The notes below the pieces were generated by a model. The model was not told where the DNA came from and made no database searches. It saw only the letters and a list, made by a program, of their open reading frames with translations. The position numbers and the translations under genes were made by a program. Below are positions 11,192 through 20,703 of a DNA stretch of 64,000 nucleotides, in pieces (the stretch's first letter is position 1; each line of letters starts with the position of its first letter). This stretch comes from Fidelibacterota bacterium 408169 (GTDB lineage Bacteria > Fidelibacterota > Marinisomatia > Marinisomatales > TCS55). Location of the stretch: NCBI GenBank assembly GCA_002256485.1, contig NNSG01000009.1, positions 45,778 to 109,777 of the forward strand. Direction: 5' to 3'.

Positions 11192-11218
11192 TTAGCACTC
11201 TTATTATTAGAGTGCTAA
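11192..11218 (-). promoter_or_regulatory. CIRCE operator (HrcA binding site)
   Basis: A perfect inverted repeat TTAGCACTC-N9-GAGTGCTAA, identical to the CIRCE consensus, placed between the end of dut and groES. HrcA bound here represses groESL until heat shock. The repeat sits upstream of the best -35/-10 pair instead of between promoter and ribosome site, so repression may work by blocking the -35 region, or a second promoter may overlap it. hrcA itself is not in the window. Confidence 0.95.
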
Positions 11219-11219
11219 T

Positions 11220-11657
11220 TTACTTCCCTGTGCTTCCAAATCCTCCGCTTCCACGGGTTGTATCTGATAAATCATCTACTAATTCAAAATGAATCGGCGA
11301 GCCGTCCATGGCAACTAATTGAAATAATCGCTGACCGGGCTCAACCGTATAATCGTCTGTTTTAATATTGTCCACGACAGCCATGATTTCCCCCCTGTAT
11401 CCACCGTCGATTAAACCGATAGAATTGCATAACCGCAACGGTGTTTTGGCAATACTGGAGCGGGGCATGAGCAAATAGGGTTTGTTTTCTGTATTTTCAC
11501 ACGCAATCTGCAAGTGAATTAAAGTTGTTTCTCCTGCTGTAATGGTTTGCTCATTGATCACAAATAAATCAATTCCAGCATCTCCATCATGGAAATGACC
11601 GTGATTTTCGTATAATTGGTTTACAGTTTTGTTGAATGGTTTAATTTTTAAATGCAT
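11220..11657 (-). CDS. dut: dUTP diphosphatase (dUTPase)
   Basis: Hydrolyses dUTP to dUMP, keeping uracil out of DNA and feeding dTMP synthesis. All five trimeric-dUTPase motifs are present in order: GDAGIDL, PRSSI, NSIGLIDGGYRGEI, PGQRLFQL and the C-terminal RGSGGFGSTG. Length is 145 aa. The stop lies directly beside the CIRCE operator. Confidence 0.96.
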   Translation of the reverse strand: MHLKIKPFNKTVNQLYENHGHFHDGDAGIDLFVINEQTITAGETTLIHLQIACENTENKPYLLMPRSSIAKTPLRLCNSIGLIDGGYRGEIMAVVDNIKTDDYTVEPGQRLFQLVAMDGSPIHFELVDDLSDTTRGSGGFGSTGK

Positions 11658-11685
11658 TAATTATCCTGTATAAAAGTTTGTTTGA

Positions 11686-12552
11686 TTAATTTATCAAGTG
11701 TTTTATTATTTCAATGTGTTTTGGTGTTGAACCACAGCAAGCACCGATTATTGAAGGATTTTGCTCTAAATACCATGATATATTCTCTTCAAAGTTAGAA
11801 TCGTTTATAATATCAAAATAATCATTATCATAATCCGTTTTACCCAAGTTCGGATATACACCCCACTCCCCTGTCCAAAGAGATAAAAAAAGATCTATGG
11901 CACTATTCGTTGTTTCAATCTTATTACAATTAAGTAATAAACATGAAACTGAAGACGCTTTAATCATATTAATAGTTTCTTCCAATGAATGACCATCAAG
12001 AATATGCTCACTGTCCATTAATATTATGCTAATCCAATATTCTGATTCAATATTTTGACTTGCTTCAAGAGCAATTTTTATTTCTTCAAAATGACCCATG
12101 GTTTCAAAGAGGAAAAAATTTACACCGCTTTCAATAAACCACTCCATCATTTCGCCGTATGTATCTTCCACTGCACTTTTACCGGGATATAATTCCGGTG
12201 AATAACAGTCATCAACAGCAGAAATAGAACCGGCAACTTGTAGATCTTTGCCCACTGCTTTTCTTGCCAAATCTATAGCAGACATTAAACTTTCTTTTGC
12301 TCTTTCTTGCGCACGTTTTGGAGTATAACCTGCTTTTCGATAACTGTAAGTAGTCGTACGAAATGTATTGGTTGTTATTATATCAGCACCTGCGACGATG
12401 TAATCTTGGTGTATGCTTAATACAGTTTCCGGATCTATTAGATTTGCTTCTGCAGACCAGAGTGGCAATGGTAGATTAACTCCACGATTGATCAATTCGG
12501 TGCCCATAGCACCGTCTAAAATATATGGTTTAAATGCTTCTATTATTTTCAA
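11686..12552 (-). CDS. Homocysteine S-methyltransferase family protein
   Basis: Zinc-dependent methyltransferase of the MetH-N/MmuM type (methyl donor probably S-methylmethionine or similar). Early motif YILDGAMGTELINRG, then ITTNTFRTTTY, a single Cys in LLLNCNKIE, and the paired zinc cysteines in GACCGSTPKHIEIIKHL at the C-terminus. I place the start at a TTG at 12552 preceded by GGGAAAG, giving 288 aa; the open frame reaches back to 12618 but that part is the end of the permease read in another frame. The gene overlaps the permease by 23 bases. Confidence 0.88.
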   Translation of the reverse strand: MKIIEAFKPYILDGAMGTELINRGVNLPLPLWSAEANLIDPETVLSIHQDYIVAGADIITTNTFRTTTYSYRKAGYTPKRAQERAKESLMSAIDLARKAVGKDLQVAGSISAVDDCYSPELYPGKSAVEDTYGEMMEWFIESGVNFFLFETMGHFEEIKIALEASQNIESEYWISIILMDSEHILDGHSLEETINMIKASSVSCLLLNCNKIETTNSAIDLFLSLWTGEWGVYPNLGKTDYDNDYFDIINDSNFEENISWYLEQNPSIIGACCGSTPKHIEIIKHLIN

Positions 12553-13849
12553 ATTTCTTTCCCAAATAATATAAAGCGATACTAGCGAGAAATAAAGATA
12601 CACCAACAATTGATTCAAACGTCTGCTCTATAAATGTATAAAATAATATCCAAAAATTAACCAACAGAAAAAATGTAGGCGTCCAGGGATATCCCCATAC
12701 TTTGTATGGCCTCGGTAAATCCGGTTCACGTTTACGTAAAACAAACACAGATGCGACTGTTGCAGAATTTGTAATGATAAGCGCAATACCAGTATACATT
12801 AACACTTGTTCGAAAGATGAAGTAAAAATAAATAACAGGCAAATAACCAATTGCAAAATAAATGCGTATACCGGAATTCCCTGTTTATTCTGTTTCGCTA
12901 ATAGACTAATATATCTGTGATCTTCACCCATGGTTTCCATGATTCTAGGACCGATAAAAACATAGCTGCTAACGGTAGAAAGAAGTAAAATTGAAATTCC
13001 CAGGCCAATAAGCCCCGCACCAGTTTCACCGAAAACTTTTAGTCCTGAAATATAACCCACTTCTACCTGGCCAGCCATTTCTGCAATGGGAGTGGTATAT
13101 AAAAATACATAGTTTATCAGCACATACAATACCATCACAAAAAATGTACCCATTAACAAAGAGCCTGGTAAATCTTTTTGAGGATTTTTCACCTCACCTG
13201 CAAAATACACAGTTGAGTTCCACCCGGTATAGGCATAATACACCCACACGAGACTTACAGCAAATCCAGAACTCATCATCAATTTCATATCACCCGGTTT
13301 TGGGAATACTGTAATATTTTGTCCTGAAGCAATCATGAAGCCTGCACAAATAAAAATAAAAATCAGTCCTACTTTCACAGCTGTTGACCAACCTTGGAAA
13401 AATGTCCCCCATTTTAGACTAAATGCATGAAGTAAATGAAAGAAAAGAATCATAATAAATGCAACCCAAATAGGATTAAATACCGGAAATACTGCAGTAA
13501 AATATTTACCCAATGCCATAGCTGCCAAAACGGCTGGTGCAGAAAAACCAACTGTTGCTGAAACGAATCCACCGGCAAACCCAATTGCAGGATGAATAAT
13601 TCGACTTAACAAATGGTACTCTCCACCTGACCTGGGTAATGCAGCTCCTAATTCACTGTAAGAAAGCGCTCCGCATAATGCCACTATTCCTCCTATAATC
13701 CATAGCATCATTAAGGGAAAAACAGATTTAATATCATTAAGCTGAAAACCGAGGCTGGTAAATACACCGGTACCAATCATTGATGCAACTACAAAAGACG
13801 ATGCCGTCCACAAAGATACGTGGCGATTATGAGATGGGCTTTCTGACAT
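12530..13849 (-). CDS. Amino acid permease, APC superfamily
   Basis: Integral membrane transporter of 439 aa with about 12 hydrophobic segments. The first helix has the APC signature VASMIGTGVFTSLGFQL (family: GxGIFxxxG), followed by LSYSELGAALPRSGGEYHLL, typical of LAT/basic amino acid exchangers. FVMVLYVLINYVFLY and PDLPRPYKVWGYPWTP near the end are also family features. It is coupled to the homocysteine methyltransferase downstream, so a sulfur amino acid is a reasonable guess for substrate, but only from context. Confidence 0.9.
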   Translation of the reverse strand: MSESPSHNRHVSLWTASSFVVASMIGTGVFTSLGFQLNDIKSVFPLMMLWIIGGIVALCGALSYSELGAALPRSGGEYHLLSRIIHPAIGFAGGFVSATVGFSAPAVLAAMALGKYFTAVFPVFNPIWVAFIMILFFHLLHAFSLKWGTFFQGWSTAVKVGLIFIFICAGFMIASGQNITVFPKPGDMKLMMSSGFAVSLVWVYYAYTGWNSTVYFAGEVKNPQKDLPGSLLMGTFFVMVLYVLINYVFLYTTPIAEMAGQVEVGYISGLKVFGETGAGLIGLGISILLLSTVSSYVFIGPRIMETMGEDHRYISLLAKQNKQGIPVYAFILQLVICLLFIFTSSFEQVLMYTGIALIITNSATVASVFVLRKREPDLPRPYKVWGYPWTPTFFLLVNFWILFYTFIEQTFESIVGVSLFLASIALYYLGKKFENNRSI

Positions 13850-13861
13850 TATCTGGTTGAA

Positions 13862-14227
13862 TTATGCGCGATATAATTGATAGGCCAACAATATCCATGC
13901 AATAATAAATGCTGTGCCTCCAAATGGTGTAACTGCGCCAAGCCATCGTGTGTCTGTAATCACCAATAAATACAGGGAACCGGAAAAAAAGATAATTCCA
14001 AACATAATCAAGTATACCGGGAATCTCAATGCATCCACAGAGATATGAAAACCGATTGCTCCTATGACAAGTAAACCCAAGGCATGCCAGAAATGATAAC
14101 GAACTGCCTTTTCAAAAGTGAGTAAATCAGCTGTGGATACCATTTCTTTAAGACTGTGGGCTCCAAATGCTCCAAATAATACAGCCAATGCCATAAATAC
14201 AGCACCGCCAACCAGGGCCAATTTCAT
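13862..14227 (-). CDS. DUF423 family membrane protein
   Basis: 121 aa with four predicted membrane segments. Family features: an N-terminal GAVFMALAVLFGAFGAHSLK and KAVRYHFWHALGLL, then GGTAFIIAWILLA. DUF423 (YgdD-like) has no known function. It is 12 bases upstream of the permease and 9 bases after the MscS channel, so probably cotranscribed with both. Confidence 0.88.
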   Translation of the reverse strand: MKLALVGGAVFMALAVLFGAFGAHSLKEMVSTADLLTFEKAVRYHFWHALGLLVIGAIGFHISVDALRFPVYLIMFGIIFFSGSLYLLVITDTRWLGAVTPFGGTAFIIAWILLAYQLYRA

Positions 14228-14236
14228 CTTAACTCC

Positions 14237-15280
14237 TTATTCTTCAGTATTTTTTTGAACAACCGTTCGAATGGGGAATGGGATCTCGATACCTTCTTCA
14301 TCAAAGCGTTTGTGCAACCGTTTGATAAATTCATGAACCATAGGATGATGATCGCCATATTTACCGGCACGCATGTAAACAGTAAAATTTATACTGGAAT
14401 CAGCAAAGACTTGAAATCGAACGATAGGTTCATATTCCTTGCTGGCAACATCTAATTCATCAATGACCGTTTGAGCTACTTCAGTTGTTATTCGCTCAAC
14501 CTGCTCCAAGTCGCTATCATAAGCAACACCCACAGGAATCTTGACAGAATAACTGGTATCTTTCAGGTCATAATCCTTTGTGATAGCCTGGGATAATTTG
14601 TTATTTGGAATGCTGATTACATTATTGGCACGTTCCACCATAGTTGTATTTCGCCATGTAATATTGGTTATATATCCTTTCTGACCGCTATCTAATTCTA
14701 CAAAATCGCCAATCCTGACTTTTTGGGATAATAAAATATGTAATCCTGCGAAAAAATCAGATAATGTATCTTTTAATGCTAAAGATATGGCAAGACCGCC
14801 TACACCTAATGCTGTCAAAATAGGCGCAATTGAAATACCAAAGGATTGCAGTATAATCATTAAACCAATGGCAAGAATGGTAATGCGGGCCAAGTTGGAA
14901 AAAATAGCAGTTGAAGGAAACCGAGAACCTTTACTTTCTGACCATTGATTGAGCAAATCGATTGCCAAGGTTGATGCTGTCATAGTAACCGACAGCATGA
15001 GAAGTGTCATAGCCAGTTTCGCAGCATAAAGATTATATGGCGTTCCAATTTCGATACTTCCCGCTGCAATATAAAACGCAATTAGGAAAAACCAGTAAAT
15101 GATATATTTTTCAATTGCGGCAAAAATAATATCGTCACCTTTCCAAGATGTTTTGGATGTGATTTTTTCTATACGACTATGAACAAATCGTTTAAAAATC
15201 CAACCAGCGAAAATTCCAATTGCAATTGTGATAACGGGCGGAGCCCAAACAGTATAAAGTTCTAGTATTTGATCCATCAT
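14237..15280 (-). CDS. Mechanosensitive ion channel, MscS family
   Basis: 347 aa. Several membrane helices occupy residues 1-160, ending in the pore-lining TM3 region TALGVGGLAISLALKDTLSDFFAGL, diagnostic for MscS. The beta domain follows (GDFVELDSGQKGYITNITWRNT), then a C-terminal alpha/beta domain ending IEIPFPIRTVV. It releases solutes on osmotic downshift. Two Met codons stand next to each other at the start. Confidence 0.93.
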   Translation of the reverse strand: MMDQILELYTVWAPPVITIAIGIFAGWIFKRFVHSRIEKITSKTSWKGDDIIFAAIEKYIIYWFFLIAFYIAAGSIEIGTPYNLYAAKLAMTLLMLSVTMTASTLAIDLLNQWSESKGSRFPSTAIFSNLARITILAIGLMIILQSFGISIAPILTALGVGGLAISLALKDTLSDFFAGLHILLSQKVRIGDFVELDSGQKGYITNITWRNTTMVERANNVISIPNNKLSQAITKDYDLKDTSYSVKIPVGVAYDSDLEQVERITTEVAQTVIDELDVASKEYEPIVRFQVFADSSINFTVYMRAGKYGDHHPMVHEFIKRLHKRFDEEGIEIPFPIRTVVQKNTEE

Positions 15281-15307
15281 AAGACCGTGAAATTACAACG
15301 TAAAGTT

Positions 15308-17005
15308 TTAATTCTCCTCCACTTCTATTTTTACTACAACCTGTAATTCACTATCCGGAAAAATATAATCATTATAGTCATGTTCATCCAGCAAATAATC
15401 CCTGCGAAAAACATGTTTTCCATCAATATACAGGGATAAATACTCCAATGAATGTTCTTCATTAAATACCCATGACAATCCATGTAATTCATTTCCTTTC
15501 ATGGATTTTTCTGATCGCAAATTTCCTGAATTGTAGCGGTCTGTCTTCGTGGTTATCCCAGTTTTAAATCGTGTAATTGTTTTTTCCATCCCAAGATTAT
15601 TCCAGTTTTTTTGAAAAACGACTTTGTTTCGTTTAAAAACCTGAACCTGTTTAAACCTGCCATTATCAAAGTAATCTAATTGGCATAGGAGTTGACCAAA
15701 ATAAAAATATGCCTCTTTTGTAATAACGCCACTGGGACTATATATGCGCATAACACCATGGATATCTCCTTTTGAATATGTCGTTACGCTGAATAGTTGT
15801 CCATGATCAAACCAATTATAGATAACTCCATTTGGTTTATCATTCAAATATGTACCACTTTCTTTTATCAAGCCTGATGAATTCCATACTGTAAATGGAC
15901 CGGTTCGAATTCCCTTGTCATAGGTCCAAGATGATTGTTTCTGTCCGTTTGAATAATAATCAATTTTTACTCCTTCGAGTTTACCATTCGAATACGTCAT
16001 TTTGCTTTTAATCTTACTTTCAATTGGATTAATCTTATTCTTCACTTTAGAAATAATTTCTTCCAACTGTTCGAATGGTATAGTAAATATTTTATTTTTT
16101 GGAGTACCATATCCATAATAAAATTTTACAGGTCCATTTAACATTCCATTAGAGAAAATTTTAGTTGAGTCCAAATCGCCGTTTATCGTGTACCATTTCC
16201 ACTCACCTATTTTGATACCATTTTGATATTCCCCACTCACAGCTTTTTGACCGTTCACATGCCAGATTTTGTATTTACCCATATATTGGTTATTAGAAAA
16301 TTGAATTAGGGAATCCAATCCTTTAGTATCACTATGCCATTTCCATTCACCATTCTTTTTATCATTTATATACGTACCTGTCATTGCCTTTTTTCCTCTG
16401 TCATTCCAAATGGATACAGGTCCATCTTTAATACCATTATTATAGGTCACGATACGTTCTTTTTTTCCAGATGTGTTATACCACGTCCATTTTCCATGGG
16501 GAATGCCAAATTTATAATTTCCTATTAATGACTTTTTCCCATTGGAATTGTAATGAATAGATTTACCATGATACTTGTGATTCAGATACATTATTTTGCG
16601 CAATTTCATTCCCGATGAAGAATAATCGATACTTTTACCGGAAAGCATTCCTTTATCGAAAGTCCTTAATGAATCTGGGATTCCATCTCTTCCAAACCAT
16701 AACCATTTATCACTCTTGAGATTATTTTCAAATTTACCTTTTGCCATGACTTCTCCAGACCGTGAATACGCCACGTGTTTTCCATGCTGGATATTCCTCA
16801 TCATATCCGTTGCTGAGGCCAATTGTCCATTTTGGTAATACATCAATAATTCAACTATGGTTGAATCTTTTTCTCTATCTTTTTTTTGTACTTTTATTAT
16901 GGCCACTGTCTTTTCCCGATTATTATCATAGCGGTCGATAACAACAGAAACCGGAGCACAACTAAACATAAAGAGCGTAAATATTAAAGGAATGATTTTA
17001 TTCAT
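15308..17005 (-). CDS. YwqK/MORN-variant repeat lipoprotein
   Basis: 565 aa with a lipoprotein signal (MNKIIPLIFTLFMFSC, lipobox FMFSC). From about residue 50 to the end it is built of roughly 20 repeats of the form YxNGxKxGxWxWY (NGKKSLIGNYKFGIPHGKWTW, NGQKAVSGEYQNGIKIGEWKWY and others), the MORN-variant seen in YwqK-like proteins. These repeats form extended beta sheets; their role is unknown. The lipobox suggests attachment to the inner leaflet of the outer membrane or surface. No partner gene is evident beside it. Confidence 0.85.
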   Translation of the reverse strand: MNKIIPLIFTLFMFSCAPVSVVIDRYDNNREKTVAIIKVQKKDREKDSTIVELLMYYQNGQLASATDMMRNIQHGKHVAYSRSGEVMAKGKFENNLKSDKWLWFGRDGIPDSLRTFDKGMLSGKSIDYSSSGMKLRKIMYLNHKYHGKSIHYNSNGKKSLIGNYKFGIPHGKWTWYNTSGKKERIVTYNNGIKDGPVSIWNDRGKKAMTGTYINDKKNGEWKWHSDTKGLDSLIQFSNNQYMGKYKIWHVNGQKAVSGEYQNGIKIGEWKWYTINGDLDSTKIFSNGMLNGPVKFYYGYGTPKNKIFTIPFEQLEEIISKVKNKINPIESKIKSKMTYSNGKLEGVKIDYYSNGQKQSSWTYDKGIRTGPFTVWNSSGLIKESGTYLNDKPNGVIYNWFDHGQLFSVTTYSKGDIHGVMRIYSPSGVITKEAYFYFGQLLCQLDYFDNGRFKQVQVFKRNKVVFQKNWNNLGMEKTITRFKTGITTKTDRYNSGNLRSEKSMKGNELHGLSWVFNEEHSLEYLSLYIDGKHVFRRDYLLDEHDYNDYIFPDSELQVVVKIEVEEN

Positions 17006-17435
17006 CTGTAGAATCTAAACAATAATATTGATTAGGATTTAGATTAGGAAAAGCATAAACCTGTCTTCTACTCGCCTGCCAGGCGGAAAGAGAAACGGGA
17101 TGAAAGCACTGTTAGAGTGGTCGACTTGGGAAATTTTATCAGTAAAATTTTCCACAGCGACTGTTTCTTTTGTAGCCGTCCCGACATGCCAATGTCGGGA
17201 TGGCGAATCGTGGTGGATAAATGGAGTAATTGCGATTCTTTCCCGACATTTCCACGACCCCAACACTAAGTACATGGAGTAGGGGATATTAGATGTGTAC
17301 AGGATAAGGATGACTATTTGTTTTTAGTATTCGTAGATAATCTTGGTAAGGCGGAAAAATTGAATATGGAATTGAATTTGTATTGACTCATCATTATACT
17401 TTTCACAAATTCTATTAACCTATAAGGAGGCCATT
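17006..17435. other. 430-base gene-free region with a palindrome
   Basis: Between a minus-strand and a plus-strand gene, hence two divergent promoters are expected here. It contains a perfect 9-bp hairpin (TCCCGACAT, 17179-17187, and ATGTCGGGA, 17192-17200), a smaller Gly/Cys-like palindrome around 17073-17086 (CGCCTG..AGGCG) and another copy of CCCGACAT near 17241. A 78-codon open frame on the minus strand covers it, but its composition looks non-coding and it has no usable ribosome site. The ribosome site AAGGAGG of the next gene lies at the right edge. Confidence 0.5.
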
Positions 17436-18107
17436 ATGAAGTATCTAATTATCTTCTGTGCTTTCATCAGCAATTTGTTTGCACAAGAACTTGAATCAGC
17501 CATGGATGCATGGAATAACATTATGCAAACGCCGGAAATCGTTGATTATTTTCATGGCGTATTTGACAAGTTGGGTATAACAGTTGATGGTATGGAAGAT
17601 GATTTCACCGTGCATCATCAAGGTGATATAATTACTTTTACTAAAGGTATCGATGATGATATAGATTTTCTAGTTCCATTACAAAAACAGAATATTCTCA
17701 ACATGATCAGCCATTCTAAAGATGGTAAAATTAATCCTGAAGAATCCTGGAGAATTCTATCCGTTTTATTTACACCGCTGACGTATGAAACGTTGAAAGT
17801 TCCTACACTTGCCACAAACTGGCGTCGAAAACTGGCAGGAGTTGAGGATTTAATTCATGTTTATTTACTAAACCCATCGGTAGGAGAAGCAAATAAACAC
17901 ACTCTAATCTATGTAAAAGGCCAATGGCTGGTTATAGAAGGACTCCACGGAAATCCTCGGCGTACTTACAGAATGACGCCTGAACAATCGTTGGAATATC
18001 AACGGCGTACATTTGCAGCAATTAAAAAAGATTCTTTTTGGGAATGGTGGCGATTTGCCAGTTGGTATAAAGAATGGCGAAAGGCATGTTCAGTTACACA
18101 TTCATGA
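17436..18107 (+). CDS. Secreted protein of unknown function
   Basis: 223 aa with a signal peptide cleaved about residue 17 (MKYLIIFCAFISNLFAQ). A perfect ribosome site AAGGAGG lies five bases before the ATG. The mature part includes FTVHHQGDIITFTKGID and later VYLLNPSVGEANKHTLIYVKGQWLVIEG, suggesting an alpha/beta fold; the FTVHHQGD...FxKGxD pattern loosely recalls SCP2-type lipid-binding domains, which I cannot confirm. It is one of only three plus-strand genes here and converges on the FMN reductase gene with a 6-base overlap. Confidence 0.8.
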   Translation: MKYLIIFCAFISNLFAQELESAMDAWNNIMQTPEIVDYFHGVFDKLGITVDGMEDDFTVHHQGDIITFTKGIDDDIDFLVPLQKQNILNMISHSKDGKINPEESWRILSVLFTPLTYETLKVPTLATNWRRKLAGVEDLIHVYLLNPSVGEANKHTLIYVKGQWLVIEGLHGNPRRTYRMTPEQSLEYQRRTFAAIKKDSFWEWWRFASWYKEWRKACSVTHS

Positions 18108-18611
18108 TGACCAATCTATAATCGTAGACACCAATTCTTCAATTCTTTGCCTAATATCATCATCGGTCAACAGTTGATTTGTAAACGCTGATCCTGTCAC
18201 ATAAACAAATCGTGGAATAATAAGACAGCGGTGGTCCAACATCAGGCTGTTAGCAAAGGGCATGACGGACATATAGCTTTTTTCCCCACCGGCATTACAT
18301 ATAAATCCAACAATCTTCTCATTCCATCCACTTCCAGTGAGTTCCAAGAGGTTTTTTGCTGCTGCATTTAAATCATAATTATAAATAGGGCTGACAATCA
18401 ACAACGATTCTGCTTCTGTGATTGTTTTGGTCACATCTTGAACTGTTGAATTTGTATAGCATACTTTTCCATCGCATTGGGGTAATTCAATTTCAGCTAA
18501 ATCAATAATATTTGTTTCGATATTTTTTGAAAGAAAATAAGTTTGAGCGACGTCTGCTAATAAGCGCGTTTTACTGTTCGGACTTAAATTGGTGGAAATA
18601 ATTAAATGCAT
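18102..18611 (-). CDS. NADPH-dependent FMN reductase family protein
   Basis: Flavodoxin-like oxidoreductase, 169 aa. Phosphate-binding start ISTNLSPNSKTRLLA, then AESLLIVSPIYNYDLNAAAKNLLELTG (family: PxYNxxxPxxLKNxxD) and VGFICNAGGEKSY. Likely reduces FMN or quinones with NAD(P)H in the cytoplasm. Ends overlap tail-to-tail with the secreted protein on the other strand. Confidence 0.87.
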   Translation of the reverse strand: MHLIISTNLSPNSKTRLLADVAQTYFLSKNIETNIIDLAEIELPQCDGKVCYTNSTVQDVTKTITEAESLLIVSPIYNYDLNAAAKNLLELTGSGWNEKIVGFICNAGGEKSYMSVMPFANSLMLDHRCLIIPRFVYVTGSAFTNQLLTDDDIRQRIEELVSTIIDWSS

Positions 18612-18647
18612 AGAATCCTTCTTTTAATAGTGTACAAATTTAATCTT

Positions 18648-18708
18648 ATTCAACTTTGCGGAAGTTTCCGCCAGTTGTCGGACACGTTCCACTTTCGCAA
18701 AGTTGAAT
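18648..18708. repeat. 61-base inverted repeat with TTGCGGAAG core
   Basis: 18-base arms (18648-18665 and 18691-18708, beginning ATTCAACTTTGCGGAAGT) pair with a single non-Watson-Crick position around a 25-base loop that itself contains CCGCC and GTCGGAC. It follows the stop of the M1 peptidase gene in the minus direction, so it may end that transcript. The core is shared with the palindromes at 4539 and 33138. Confidence 0.65.
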
Positions 18709-18719
18709 AATCCAATCTA

Positions 18720-20660
18720 TCATTTGATCAAAATAATTTTTTGCGTTTCTACATACTTTCCACTTTGCAACTGTACAAAATACACACCACTCGAATAGTT
18801 GGATGCATTCCAGACAACCTCGTGTTCACCTGTTTTAGTGACACCATTAACCAATGTTTCAACTAATTTGCCAGTTATATCGTACACTTGCAATGTTGAA
18901 GAATTTTTTCCAGACGTGCTATACCAAATGGAGGCAAAGGAGTTAAATGGGTTTGGATAAACAGGTGACAATGATACGGTATGAGGCAAATTATTATCTT
19001 CATCAGTTGATACATTATACTCCACATTTTTCAAAATCCAATTGTCCGGGTCTAATTCAATATTATCTATTATAGTTCCAAAACCACCCACATGATACGT
19101 TTGTGATTCAGCATAATTATCTACCACAATATGGCTATCCACATTCGTGCCGGTAATGAATAAATCAATGGGCATGTGAAAATATCCCGTGGTTTGCAGT
19201 TGATCAATTTGGATAATATATCCATCTGCAGGATCGGCTTGCCAAGAAACCCTATATTGAGGGTATTTCTCGCCATAAATCCATTGTTGAAAAAAATCAT
19301 TCAAATCGATTCCTGAAACATCTTCACACACTGATTGAAAATCTTCAGTCGTTGCGGATGCATATGCCAAAGAATCATTGGAAGAGTAGGAATGTAAAAT
19401 CTCGAAAAATGTACTATCTCCCACAACATGGCGGAGCATATGAACCACCCAGCCAGCTTTGTTATAGGACAGGTTTCCGTTAAAAATAGCACTAATATTT
19501 TCAGGATTCTCTACATAAATTGTTCCCGGGCCATAATAGGCATGGTTATCCATGTATGATTGATAGGCTTGAGTCCCACCGGTTTGTTCTTCCCAAAGTG
19601 CTTCGCCATAGCGGGCAAACCCTTCATTCAGCCAAATGTGATGAAAACTGGCGCACGTAATCAAATCCCCCCACCATTGATGTGCCAATTCATGGGCAAT
19701 GAGCCATTCAGAATATCCACCCATACTGGTCAGGGTTTGATGCTCCATTCCTCCGCCCCAGCCAAAATCCGCATGTCCATATTTTTCATCGAAAAAGGGA
19801 TATTCTCCAAATTTATCAGCAAAAAAGGAAATCATGTTTTTTGTTTTCAAATAATTGGTGTGGGATAGATTATAATTTTCGGGATAAACGTAGAAATCAA
19901 TTGGCATTGAATCACCGGTTGTAGATACATAATAATCCTGCCAAACTGTATAAGGATAAATTGCCAGAGAAACTAAATATGTACAAATGGGATAAGATTC
20001 TTTCCAATGGTATTCAATTCTATTATTTGGCAAATCCGTTTCGGATATCAGCAAACCATTTGAAGCAACAATCTGATTTTCCGGAACAGTAATAATAATA
20101 TCAACTGAATCCGCTTTGTCTGATGGATCATCCTTGCACGGCCACCAAGTTCGTGCACCATAGGGTTCGGACAGTGTCCAGACATGATCAAACCCGTTGT
20201 GCCAATCAAAGGTAAACGAACCAAATCCGGATTGAGGAGGCGTTCCGTGATAAAAAACAGTTATTTGAAATTCATAGCCTTCAGGAATTGTTGAACCGGG
20301 TGCAGGAATTTTCAACAAGTTATTTTCATGGTCAAAATTTGTCAATGTTTCATAAATAAACACAGAATCCACAGTCAATTCAGTTGTGAAATCTAATTCA
20401 ATGGAGTCCGGTTGTTGGAACCCCACATGGCCATTCACCTGCACTTCGCCAACAACGTCATTATTAATAAAGTTGATATCCAAATCAATTTTATAATATG
20501 TAATGTCAATCATTTCTTGGTATTCTGTGAGAGTTGATTGAACGTTTATCATCCGTTCAGCCATCAACGCTTTAGAACAATATTCGGTGGATTTATCTTT
20601 TTGGGGATAAAGAAAGTTTAAAAATATAAATGAAAAAATGAATAAAAACCTTTTTTCCAT
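18720..20660 (-). CDS. M1 family metallopeptidase with C-terminal sorting domain
   Basis: 646 aa secreted zinc aminopeptidase. Signal peptide about residues 1-20; beta-rich N-terminal domain; exopeptidase loop WGGGMEHQTLTS (family GAMEN); zinc site HELAHQWWGDLI with the third ligand Glu in WLNEGFARYGEALW 18 residues on. The last 80-90 residues are the sorting domain (SPVYPNPFNSFASIWYSTSG ... GVYFVQLQSG ... KIILIK), as used by type IX-type secretion. Expected at the cell surface or released, trimming peptides for uptake. The catalytic residues are intact. Confidence 0.94.
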   Translation of the reverse strand: MEKRFLFIFSFIFLNFLYPQKDKSTEYCSKALMAERMINVQSTLTEYQEMIDITYYKIDLDINFINNDVVGEVQVNGHVGFQQPDSIELDFTTELTVDSVFIYETLTNFDHENNLLKIPAPGSTIPEGYEFQITVFYHGTPPQSGFGSFTFDWHNGFDHVWTLSEPYGARTWWPCKDDPSDKADSVDIIITVPENQIVASNGLLISETDLPNNRIEYHWKESYPICTYLVSLAIYPYTVWQDYYVSTTGDSMPIDFYVYPENYNLSHTNYLKTKNMISFFADKFGEYPFFDEKYGHADFGWGGGMEHQTLTSMGGYSEWLIAHELAHQWWGDLITCASFHHIWLNEGFARYGEALWEEQTGGTQAYQSYMDNHAYYGPGTIYVENPENISAIFNGNLSYNKAGWVVHMLRHVVGDSTFFEILHSYSSNDSLAYASATTEDFQSVCEDVSGIDLNDFFQQWIYGEKYPQYRVSWQADPADGYIIQIDQLQTTGYFHMPIDLFITGTNVDSHIVVDNYAESQTYHVGGFGTIIDNIELDPDNWILKNVEYNVSTDEDNNLPHTVSLSPVYPNPFNSFASIWYSTSGKNSSTLQVYDITGKLVETLVNGVTKTGEHEVVWNASNYSSGVYFVQLQSGKYVETQKIILIK

Positions 20661-20703
20661 GGATAAATTTTACCATGGATTGGCTATGTACTTCAATGAA
20701 GTA

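Noticed and set aside
17039..17275. 78-codon ORF on the minus strand in the gene-free region
   Set aside because: It overlaps palindromes, has no ribosome site and no protein-like pattern.
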